Shown here piece by piece: positions 43,084-52,876 of a stretch of DNA of 64,000 nucleotides. Source of the stretch: Acanthamoeba sp. SK_2022b (taxonomy: Eukaryota; Discosea; Longamoebia; Acanthamoebidae); NCBI GenBank assembly GCA_027943245.1, contig JANDJZ010000054.1:98501-162500 (forward strand), given 5' to 3'. The notes under the pieces were generated by a model, which was given only the letters and a program-made list of their open reading frames with translations, was not told the origin of the DNA and searched no databases. Each line of letters starts with the position of its first letter. Position 1 is the stretch's first letter. Both the position numbers and the translations under genes were made by a program.

Positions 43084-43090
43084 AAAAAAA
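43084..43090 (-). terminator. Probable Pol III T7 terminator for the tRNA-Leu locus
   Basis: Seven T residues on the minus strand, the first run of four or more T after the B box, about 85 nt past the anticodon arm. The intervening trailer contains GGCGCGA (43154-43148), complementary to TCGCGCC in the leader (43281-43275). Confidence 0.5.
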
Positions 43091-43175
43091 CGAAATGGGG
43101 AGGTGGTTGCGTGAAGCGCCTCAGGGTCGTGAGACCTTGCCTCTTACTCGCGCCTAGTAGCCAGATTTCGAAGTA

Positions 43176-43256
43176 AATTGGCTTAAGCAATTCGCCTTAG
43201 ACCACTCGGCCACCCCAGCTTGAGAGTGTGTTGCTGGGGCCGGGATTCGAACCCGG
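43176..43256 (-). tRNA. Putative circularly permuted tRNA-Leu(UAA)
   Basis: Read on the minus strand, the 3' half comes first: T stem 43256-43252, loop TTCGAAT, T stem 43244-43240 (5/5 pairs), acceptor 3' strand CCCCAGC 43239-43233 and discriminator A 43232. A 12-nt spacer follows (43231-43220). Then comes the 5' half: acceptor 5' strand GCTGGGG 43219-43213 (7/7 pairs with the 3' strand), TG, D arm GCC/GGC, G26, and anticodon arm AATTG-CTTAAGC-CAATT (43192-43176, 5/5 pairs). The anticodon is TAA (43185-43183). Internal promoters are consensus but in reversed order: B box GGTTCGAATCC 43253-43243 before A box TGGCCGAGTGG 43212-43202. I find no normal-order partner for either half nearby. The variable arm and the exact processing junction are not resolved. 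The alternative is two truncated tandem copies. Confidence 0.6.
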
Positions 43257-43506
43257 GAAAGAAGTTAGACGTTCGGCGCGAAGGACAACGCAAGACGCTG
43301 TTCACCTAGCACCTCCACCTACCCTTGCATGTGTTGGCCACCCCTACAAATGCCTCGTCCTGCGACTTGCTGCGCTTATTATGGGCACCTTTAACTCCGA
43401 AATTATCTTAACTGAAGCAGTTTTTGCGGGGCAAGCAACCCCCCCCCCTTCGGCACAGGTCGCCTCACTTCGGCTACATAAATTAAAAAACTCCACACGA
43501 GAGCGT

Positions 43507-46352
43507 TTACATGGTGGCATCCTGTATGGCGTGTACTGTCTGGAGGAGCTTCTTTCGTGTGATGCCGTTCTTCTGCTGTGCCGCCAAGGGGTGGGCATCG
43601 AGAACCACCAACGTGGGCCGCCTGCGCAATAACAGTCAGTTATCACATGTCACTGTTCCTTTTCACGGCGGAGCACATGTGTGCCGGCTCTTGCTCCCAG
43701 GTGAGCGTACCTGCCCACGGGCTGGATCTTGAACTGCACCTTTAGGCCGAGCGTGTCCTTGAGGTACGTGGGCAAGCGCGTGGCAATTTCGCCCGTGAAC
43801 CCTGGCCGTGTGGGAGAGAGAGAGAGAGAGAACCATCAGCATCCAGCAGCACGGGAGCTACGCCACGCAGCAGCCTCTAAGAGAAGAGAGGAGGGAGGCG
43901 CACCCTTGGCCTTGTCATCGTGTTCTCGTCCGTCCTTGTCCCAGTTGGTGACGATCCACTTGAAGGTTTCCTCGTTGACCCGCACCCACACGCCCCACGT
44001 GAGCCCTTCGCCCTCGCCCTCGCCCCTTTCGTCCTTGGCCGACGAGGACGCCGAGGCCAGCGTCGGGATGTGAATGAGCCCTCGCACGAAATACTTCCTC
44101 TTGCGGTCCGTTCCCTCCTCATCTCCCTCCTTCTCGCTCTCCTCCGCCGACTTCACAATAATACACAAGTCCAACGATCTGCGTTTTGCGCCAAACGTTT
44201 GGGTAAGTGGCACCACTCATACATCGACAAACTCTCTCACACACCACGACGCCTACCAATCAAAACACACACCACCACACACACCACACAAGATATGGTG
44301 ATGGCGGTGCACGTACAGCTGGTTGTAACTGATGTTCCAGAGTTCGCTGGGGCTCGGGTGGGCTGCGCTGCGCACCCATCGCCAACCCTTGCGGGGCTTG
44401 CCCTTATCGCCGTCGCCCGACTGAGAGCCGTTGCCCTCGTCCCACTCGGCCGGGCAGCGGGCGTGGAAGTGGTACCGCTTGCCCGGGCTGTCCTTGGCGG
44501 CCTCCTCGCTGTCCTTGGACTCGCTCTTCGGCTTGATCTCAATCTTGGGATGCCGGATGAGCGTCGAGCACAGCGTACATGGCACTCCCTGCATCGCACA
44601 GCGCGGGGGGGGGGTGAGCCCGCATCATGTGGCGATGGCCCGGGCGAAGAGGGGAGAGGTGGGCGATGGGGGCAGAGAGAGAAAGAGAGACAGACCTTCT
44701 TTTCGTGGGCGTGATCGTCGTGCTTGGGCGTTTCGCCATCGGTGGCCTTGCCTTCGGCCTGGTCGCCGTTGTCGTCGGGCACGATGAATCCAAAGCCCGC
44801 GCTCCGAGGCTCGACCTCCGGAGACGAGGCCTTCTCGCCGGACTCGCCCTCGCCCTCGCTCTCCTCCGAGTCATCCGAGTCGTCGTCGTCTGGCAGAACG
44901 CAACTCCAACGTGTTAGACCGACATGCGAAACGAGTGATGGAGGGAAGGCGAGAACTATGCACGCACCATCGTCGTCGGAATCGTCCTCGTCGTCCTCGT
45001 CGCTCTTGAAGTCGGTGATCACCTTTTGGTTGGAGCCAAAGAGGAACGAGCCCTCCGAGGGTGCTCGCGAGTGCGCCTTCTTCAACTGTTCAAGTCAGAG
45101 AAGAGAGGGAGCGGGAGGACAACGTGTGCGCGCGTGCTCACGGCCTTAAGGCGACGAAGAGGCGGAGAAATGGGACGGGAAGGGGGCAACGTACGCCCAC
45201 TTGCGATCCGATCGCGCTGGCGCTGCGAGGACTCATGGTACGAGGGGCGCTGGTCTTGCCTCTCAAACGATTTCCCTTCCGCTCCTCTGTTTGTTGTTTC
45301 AGCGCGTTTAATTAAATAAATAATATGAAGGGGGGGAGGAATAATGATTGAAATGAACGTCTTGGCGTGAGGGTCGAACCTATGGCCTCTTGGATGGCGT
45401 TGATGATTTCTTCGTTGCCCGTGCTCCTGGACCAGGCGGTAAGCCACGCGTTCATTTCACCACTCGAGCACCTCTCCACACAACACACGACAGGCAACAG
45501 GTACCGCGCGAGATCAAGGGGCGCGCCAGCGTCGGACTCCTGGCGTGGGTCGCCGCCAAGCGACAGCAGCAGACGGACCATGTCCGCCCGAGCGGAACGG
45601 ATGGCCACCACCAGGCTGCTCTCCCCGTATTTGTTTTTGAGCTGTGGACACCGTGTCCAGGGAGAAAGAGGGGGGGGGGGCGACCGATCAGAGGACTGCA
45701 CGTGGGGAACGCCAGGAATGCGCACGACCACGACAGCCTAGGTGGGTGGGTGCATGGTGGAGCATACGTTGATGTCCGCGCCCAAGTGGTGAAGGAACAG
45801 CACGGCCTGTTAAACGGTTGGACAAGTTAGACTCAACGAAGAACGGTGCGGTGCGGTGTGATGGTGAGTTTTTTTGGGGGGGGGGCACGCACGTGTTCGC
45901 GGCCCTTGATGGCAGCATGGTGGAGTGGGCTTTCGCCGTGGCGATTCTGCGTGTTGACGGTACGCGCGCGTTCGACGGGAGAATCGCCCACGGCCATGCG
46001 TTCGAGCACCTTGTGAAACTCGGTCACATTCTTGGGGTCCATGCGGACAAAGTAGTGCAGCGGACATGAGCCGTCGTTCGTCTTGGCTGAGGCATCCGCT
46101 CCTGCGCGTGTGGTGTGTGTGATGTGTTTAACAGACGGGTCCGGGCGAATCGAACCGTTGGGTGGGTCGCGCGCACCTTTGTCCAGCAGGAGGCCGCACA
46201 CCTTGACGTGGTCCGATGTCAGACCCGACGCTGCGGCATGAAGAGGCGTCCTGCGTTCGCATTCATACACGTCGCGGCACATAAGACAAGAGCTTTGACA
46301 CTCACACAGAGGGAGGGGGAGAGAGGAGTCGAGTAGAGCACACAGCTTGCGG

Positions 46353-46434
<82 letters not shown>

Positions 46435-46960
46435 CGCGCGCGCGCGCGCGCAAGAATCTTGGGCGCACCAGTTGTTTTTGTCGCGGGCGTTAACGTTGGA
46501 CTTGGCTTTGACGAGCACCTTCACCACGCCAAAGTGGCCCTCGAAGCAGCCCACATGCAGAGGCGTCTGCTCCCTAGAGGGGAGGGCGACAGGGGAAGTG
46601 GGAGTGAGGAGGGACAAGAGAAATGAACCTCCTTCCCTTGCGGGCGCCCGAGGCAATCAATGAGTTCGTGTGCGATAGGTACCATTCATCCTTTTTGTCA
46701 ATGGAGCCCTTAGACTTACGCAGGGCTGCCTTGAGTTCCTTCACGTCACCTGAGAGCGCCCCATAAGATGGAAATCAAATTTGAATTATGGGTAATGCGG
46801 CGCGTAAAGGGAAATGCCCTCAGCGAGGGGGGGGGATCGCACTTTAAATGAAATGAAGGATCAAAAAGGGAACCAAAGCAAAAGAGATATACGAACCACT
46901 TTTGGCGATGCGATGAAGGGCCGACAGGGATTGCTCTCCGCTGATGGCCGCAAGCGCCAT
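43507..46960 (-). CDS. Ankyrin-repeat protein fused to DUF2199
   Basis: Minus-strand gene of about 12 short exons, ATG 46960 to TAA 43507-43509. The start MALAAISGEQSLSALHRIAK runs into ankyrin repeats: DVKELKAALRKSKG, EQTPLHVGCFEGHFGVVKVL, RRTPLHAAASGLTSDHVKVC, GSCPLHYFVRMD, GESPLHHAAIKGREH, YGESSLVVAIRSARADMVRL. After an acidic Asp/Glu-rich linker (44800-45030) comes a zinc-ribbon-like CTLC segment, then LDLCIIVK, KYFVRGLIHIPTLA, LTWGVWVRVNEETFKWIV and RPTLVVLDAHPLAAQQ, which match DUF2199, a family I know mainly from bacteria. Function unknown. The exons join in phase across the linker, but cDNA would be needed to exclude two genes. One intron contains the (TG)36(CG)12 tract. Confidence 0.72.
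46355..46450. repeat. (TG)36(CG)12 alternating purine-pyrimidine tract
   Basis: 72 nt of uninterrupted TG (46355-46426) followed directly by 24 nt of CG (46427-46450), inside an intron of the ankyrin-DUF2199 gene. 96 nt of strict purine-pyrimidine alternation is a strong candidate for Z-DNA. Confidence 0.97.
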
Positions 46961-47363
46961 CTTATACTACTTGAATCGAAAGAACAAGGGGCAGCAAGGG
47001 GACCGGTCGTAAGAAGAGGCTGAAGAAGCGAGTTTTGGTCAATAACTGCGACCTCGACAAGGGGGAGGGAGGGGACGAGGGCTGGCGGTTGCTCGCGGCC
47101 GTGTGTTCCTTCTTTGCTTTCGTCGTTTTCGTTTTTCGTTTTGTGTGGGCCGCGTGGTGGTGGTAGCGCACCAAATGAAAATCTTTGAGGCTCCGCGAGG
47201 CCTATCCGGTAGTGCGGAGGTGGTCAAGCACCGGTGCGGTTCGTTTGTTTAAAGTGCGTTATTCGAAAGGCCCACCTCCTTGGTTATGAACGAGGGCTCG
47301 TCTGACGTTTGTTTATATAATGGTGTGCGGCGTTCGCGGCGGCGGCACGAGGCAGACCTCCTC
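46961..47363. other. Intergenic region
   Basis: About 400 bp between two minus-strand genes. It should carry the promoter of the ankyrin-DUF2199 gene and the 3' UTR of the dehydrogenase. I see no RNA gene, repeat or named element. Confidence 0.6.
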
Positions 47364-49151
47364 TCAGGAGAGCGCACCCTTTGGGCGGCTGTCGTCGGAT
47401 TTGGGATGGTCGTGTTCCATGTTATTGAGCTTCTCCAGAGCCAGCTGGAGAGCATGGGTGCCCTTGCGGCCATGACCCTGCGCCACGGCCGTCAAGAGGA
47501 GATGAGAGAGGGGAAATGGACCATCTAGAGTAACACGAAGGGGTGACAGTCTTGTTTAACCTGAGCAGCAACGGCGACATAGAGCTGGTGAGCCAACGCG
47601 AGGCCCGGCAGACTTAGCTTCATTCTCTCAGCTTCCTTGAGGGCGATGCCCATATCTGCACAGAGATACGGAAATGTAGCCGAAGATGAATACCGAGTGG
47701 ACAACGTTGCTACGGGAAAGGTACCTTTAATGAAATGTTCGACGAAGAAGCCGGGATCAAAGTTCCGCTTCACAATGCGAGGTCCAAGGTTGTTGATGCT
47801 CCTGCGGGGTCCACGCACCAAGACCATGTGAGCGTCCCACCCAACCACATATCTGTACTCGCAATACAATAAAGATCTAGATCGGCGAGTTACCAGGAGC
47901 CAGCAGCGCCTTTACCCACAGCCTCGATCACTTGATTCAGGTCTAAGCCCGCCTTGTGGCCGTAGAGCAGGCCCTCCACCATGCCCACCTGTTTTGTGCC
48001 AACGACGTATTGGGCTAAATGCTGGAGATGAATGCAGGACTCTCGGAGAGGCATACCATGTTTGTGGCGATCAGTATCTGGTTCACCATCTTCGTATGTT
48101 GCCCTTGGATATGGCCCGCGGTCAGATCGATTACTCAACTTCTCATCTCGTGAACAATTGCTCAAAGCTGGGGGTGCCTGGGAAATATATATATATATAC
48201 CGGATGAAGCCGGGCCAAGGTGAACGATGTTCTTGCCCATGACATCGAACAGGGGCCTGACGGCGGACACGGCCTCCTCCTCGCCGCCCACCATGATCGA
48301 TAAACGAGCCTCCTTCGCGCCTACATCCCCGCCTGCTCGTTGGTCGCGTTCTACAGGTCAGAAAGTGTGGACTCTCTCAAGGCTTTGTTGCACGATGAAC
48401 GTGCGGGAGGAGAGGCCAACCGGAGACTGGAGCGTCGATACTGTGCACGCCCTTCTTTTTCGCCTCCTTATAGACTTCGAGTGCGAGGCTGGGCTCGCTG
48501 GTGGTCATGTCCACCACTACGCCGTCACTGTGGAGTCCCTCCAGCACGCCGGCACTGCCCAGGATTACGGTCCTCACTGAGGGCACCAAAACAACACCAA
48601 TCATCTGATAAGTTTGGATCGCCTTTCGTCTACGAGCCACGCGACATCAATGGATCTTGAGGGGGTGCTTAAAGAGCAGTGTGGTACCATCATGTGGGAA
48701 GCCCACCATGGTGAACACCACGTCTGATTGCTGAGCCACCTCTTTAGGGCTGGCCGCGAGCTTGGCTCCCCGCTCCACAAGTCCCTGCGCCTTCTCTGCT
48801 GTCCTGTTGTCCCACATCCCCCCCTGTGAATAAATAAGGCCTTAACTGCAGAGCTACAGCTGAGAGAACGAGAACCTGGTGTAGAGAGTCACGTCGTAGC
48901 CAGCTCTAAGCAAATGCCCACACATGTGTCCTCCCATCACCCTAACACACAGAGCAAACCACGTCAGCACCTCATGACAGTAGGTACCGCGGGGGGGGGG
49001 GAAGTGTAAACCCAGTGCCGATCCAACCAACTCGGGTGGATCCAGGTTGGGCAGCACTCACATAGGCTCGACGTGAAGTGAGAGGGTAAGCTCCAGCCCA
49101 CAACTGCCCCCACGCGGTGGAGCGCAGGCTGTTCGTCCTGCTGGCGCGCAT
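47364..49151 (-). CDS. 3-hydroxyisobutyrate dehydrogenase family, mitochondrial
   Basis: NAD(P)-dependent beta-hydroxyacid dehydrogenase, probably the valine-catabolic enzyme oxidising 3-hydroxyisobutyrate to methylmalonate semialdehyde. ATG 49151 starts an Arg/Ser-rich, acid-free presequence ([20 protein letters not shown]). The Rossmann motif RVGWIGTG is split by an intron from [20 protein letters not shown]. Substrate motifs follow: [13 protein letters not shown] and IDAPVSG, then [12 protein letters not shown]. The catalytic lysine is in [24 protein letters not shown] sequence at about 48040-47980, then [15 protein letters not shown] and [20 protein letters not shown]. The last exon gives [17 protein letters not shown] and a short polar tail; TGA at 47366-47364. 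Related GHB/glyoxylate reductases share these motifs, so the exact substrate is inferred. Confidence 0.87.
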
Positions 49152-49747
49152 GGTTCTTTTTTTCTTTTCTTTTTTTTTTTGATGAATTTCTCGACCGAAG
49201 GAGCGAGAAAAAACCAGAAAAATCGGGGCACGTGACCTGTTGGGAAGAGGTCCACATGTTGAGTGTCTTCCTTCCTCCTCGTCTTTGTCTACGCCACGCG
49301 TACAAGCTTCGTTGCGCTGCAGTCTCAGTGCTGTGTCGTTGCGCGCGCACACACACACACAAAGTCACTTGGTAAGACTGTGCCAGCCTCTATGCGCCCG
49401 ATGGTGCAGGATCCCTTGTCCGGAAGGAGAAGGAGTGTTAGGCCGCTGTTGCTGGTGGTCAAAATGCCGCCGCATGTCTTCCGCGCTGTTGGGTTTTCTG
49501 GCGTTTTTTGTGTGGGTGCGCGGAACGCGGAAAGGAGCCCCACCACACTGCTGTGCTACCGACGTTTGCAGAGCCAGTGTGCCGTGACCTCATCTCCAGA
49601 TCTTGCTCGCATCTCAAGCCTTTATTAGTCCCTGGGGACAACTTGGCCCATCTTCAAGATATAGAACATATAGACGTATGATTGGAGCCTAGAATTTCAT
49701 TTCATCATCTAGAAACCGCCCAAGATTTGGAGAAACGAAACAACGTT
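49152..49747. promoter_or_regulatory. Divergent intergenic region
   Basis: About 600 bp between the divergent dehydrogenase (minus) and USP (plus) starts. It contains a T-rich run at about 49157-49181 and a short (CA)n at about 49350-49361. Open frames here are not convincing as genes. Confidence 0.5.
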
Positions 49748-52700
49748 ATGGGGAATTCGCAGCCGAGCTACTTCTCGCCTCAGATTTTCGTTCCCTCACC
49801 TAACACCAACCTCAAGGGCCTCATTAACACACTCGGCGAGAACAATTGTTTCCTCAACGTGGTCATACAGTCACTATGGCACCTCGACTCCTTTCGTACC
49901 CCCCCCCCCCTTCCCTCCCTCTCCTCTCTTTCTCCTCTCTTCCTCTGCACTCCATCCGAAGTCTGCCCACCCGGGTGCAGTGTCGTAACATATCTCTCTC
50001 TCTCTCTCTTCGCTTCTTACATCAGGCGCGAGGTTCGAGGGAACTGGAGAGAAGCACTTGCATTCGACCCCCTACTGTGTGTTTTGTGCCCTTCAGGTGC
50101 GCTCGATGACACGAGCTCTGTTTTGCGCGTGTGCAGTAGGGATGTGCTTTTGCGCGAGTGCGCAGTCGAGTCCATGCGAAGCTAAATGGCACATTGCGGT
50201 GACTGGCGTAACAGGACCTGTTTGTCAACTACGCATACTCTGATGAGTTCATGATTCCACCCACGGACCTGCGACGCGCCTTGTCTGTACAGTTTGCGGG
50301 AGAGGCCCGCTTCAAGATCGGAGAAATGGTGAGCGCGTCATCTTCCTGAATGCTCTTTCTGTGCTGCACCGCACTTTTCCTGACATTTCTGCCCTCATCT
50401 CTCTCTCTCTCTCTTTTGCCGTTGCGCCAAGTACGATGCCACGGAAACGCTGGTACTACCAACTCTCAGTCCCTTTTATTTCAATCCCAAACGACGCTGT
50501 GATCACCTGCACGTGTGCTTATCTATTGTGGCTGGGTCTCTGTCACCTAGGTGGCCGTGCTGGGGTATCTGCACAGCGTGTTTGTAGGCGTGGAGGGAAA
50601 GGACGACGAGCCATGTGAACCTCTGTGTCTCGTGCATCAAGTGTTCTCCATGAACTTTTGTGACAGAGTAAGTGAGAGGAAGGCTTACCTGGTACCCGTC
50701 GTTCGGTCGCTCACCGGTCTGCTTCCCTGTAACGTCCTTGCTGTTGTGCAACAGACCGAGTGTCCGTGCGGGGCCACCTCCGAGCCTGCCCTATCATCTA
50801 CTTTTATTTATCCAGTTTATGTGACTGAACTAAGGTACGCTAACGGCGGTGTGTAGGATTGCCGCTACTTTATATATATATATATATATATAAATATGAT
50901 TACTGTTACTATTACGTGTTTGGCTTTTGGTCTGACCAGTGTGCTCAGGCGCACGTTTGAGGATGCCAACCGGCGTGACATTCGATTCGATGAGCTTATG
51001 TCCGTCCTCAACGACTCGGAACTCAAGAAATGCCCCGATTTCGTGCGCAATCCTCCACTTTTTTGAGTCTGTGGTGGACCGGGGCCAGAATTAGTGCGAT
51101 ACACTTGAGCGATGGTCACTGATTTCATTGATCGCAGGATTTGACGCAGTGCAAGCGAAAGAACAGAAACCAGCGTTTTTTACAGAACGTACCAAAGGTG
51201 TTCACCATCGACCTCGTGTGGGCGTCATCTACTCCAACGGTGGAGGAGATACGACAGACGCTGACGATCATCGCTGCTAACAATGCCCTCGAGATCGACC
51301 TGTCGACCATCTTTTACGGCGTGGAGCGTGAGACCACCTACGCCTTTCGCGGCATGATCACCTACTACGGCCTCCATTACGCGGCCTTCTTCCACTGCCG
51401 CTCTCGCGACCAATGGCTCATTTTCGACGACGAGAAGATCAAGGTGGTTGGCAAGACCTGGGACGATGTCATTGCTAACTGCTGCCGAGCGCACTGGCAA
51501 CCCTCAGTCCTCTTCTACGAGCGACGAGAACCGCCAGCCACGCCGGCCGCTATGACCTCACCGTTGCCGCCCATCGCAGCGCTGTCGCTCAAATTGCCTG
51601 CGGCGGCCACTCACTCCACGCCGGATATCAGCACGGCCACGGCGTCATCGTCCTTCACCTCCACCTCGGTGTCGGTGGCGATTCCCTGCATGCCCACACT
51701 CGCCGGGTCCTCGCCTTCGATGCGACGATCTCTCTCCGACTACTCGGTGGGGGGCAACAATGGCAGCGGCTCGCCCTCGCGACACTACACACCCACGGCA
51801 CCCATCAACATCGCCACTGGCATGGGCGCTTCCCTGTCCCAGCTCATGTCCCATCGCACATTGGCGCCGATGCATCACAAGAGCACCGTCCTGGTGGAGC
51901 GCAGTCTCCTGCTGGCTGGCACCGAGAAGGAAATGGAAAAGGAGGACCTGATCTCGTCGCCCGGGGAGAACGATGTCAACGTGCTCGATGACGTGCTGCC
52001 GCCGCTCGTGGCCTCGCCCTCGGCGGATATGGCCGGCTCCTACCGCGACAGCTTCCGGCTGGTCGACGAGTGGCACGCCACCAAGCGGGATCTCTACCCT
52101 AAGGCTCACGCAGACTGCCACGAGCACCAGGACGACGCGAGCGAAGAGTGTGAGGGCAAGGGCAAGGAGGGCAAACTGATCGCCGCGCCGGCCGAGCAGC
52201 GACGAACTCGGAACGAAGAGGGGGAGCAGCAGCAGCAGCAGGAGCAGCAGCAGCAGCAGCGGGATAGCAAGGACGCGACCAACGGCACCAAGTGGCCGTC
52301 GCCGAGGGGCCTAGCAAAGGAGTGTTCGTCTTCGAAGGCGATGTCGCCGCCGCCGCCGCCGCAGCAGAGCAAGGCCTTCAGCTGCGAGTTCGTCATCGGG
52401 CAGGTGGACATGCGGGAGAAGGAGTTCCGCATCAACCGCGCGTTCGAGGCCTTCGGCCGGCGGTGGCTGCTGGTGCTGGAGCGCACAAGCCGGCTAGACG
52501 ACAAGCAGTGGGGCAGCGACAAGCGGGGCTACGAAGGCTACATCACCGTGCGAGTCCAGCGCCTCGACCCCGGCCACGACGTACTCAGACTGGCCGTCAG
52601 CTTCGAGTGCCGCGTACAGTCGCGATCGTTTGCGTGCTCGATGCCGTGCGTGGCCGTGCGCGGCAACCAGGGCGCAGGCGACCCCTACTTCATCTGCCCG

Positions 52701-52778
52701 CAGCGGCAGCGCCAGTACCTCAGCGGCCGGAAGGAGCTCGGCCTGTCCCTCTCCATGCGCCTCCTCACCAAAGGATAA
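49748..52778 (+). CDS. Ubiquitin-specific protease, USP53/USP54-like
   Basis: C19 peptidase gene. ATG 49748; the Cys box comes early: GLINTLGENNCFLNVVIQSL. Subsequent exons follow the order of blocks in animal USP53/54: STPYCVFCALQ, LPPxxLR-type block PPTDLRRALSVQFAGEARFK, GEM-YDATETL joined to VAVLGYLHSVFVG, TECPCGATSEPA (zinc cysteines), FDELMSVLNDSELKKCPDF, KVFTIDLVWASSTPTVEEIR, FRGMITYYGLHYAAFFHCRS (His box) and WLIFDDEKIKVVGKTWDDVI. Cys and His are both present. The large final exon (51137-52778) adds a Ser/Thr-rich linker, a Gln run (about 52226-52260) and a C-terminal region from AFSCEFVIGQVDMREKEFRI to LSLSMRLLTKG that looks folded but that I do not recognise. A (TA)11 tract lies in an intron at 50871-50892. 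Confidence 0.87.
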
Positions 52779-52876
52779 GAGCCTAAGAAATTAAAAAATA
52801 AAACAAAAAACAATACTACAATGAGAGAAAACCAACGTTCTCTCCCTTCTCGCATACCTACCAACTCGCCAAGAGG

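Noticed and set aside
43084..43320. Ordinary tRNA gene in the usual order, or two complete tandem genes
   Set aside because: No second T arm lies downstream of the anticodon arm and no D/anticodon arm lies upstream of the T arm within about 100 nt; only the permuted order gives full stems.
46358..46663. Open frames of alternating Cys-Val or His-Thr residues
   Set aside because: Produced by the TG/CG microsatellite, which is within an intron.
47034..47240. Basic frames in the 47.0-47.2 kb spacer
   Set aside because: Low-complexity translations of intergenic sequence without splice signals or conserved motifs.
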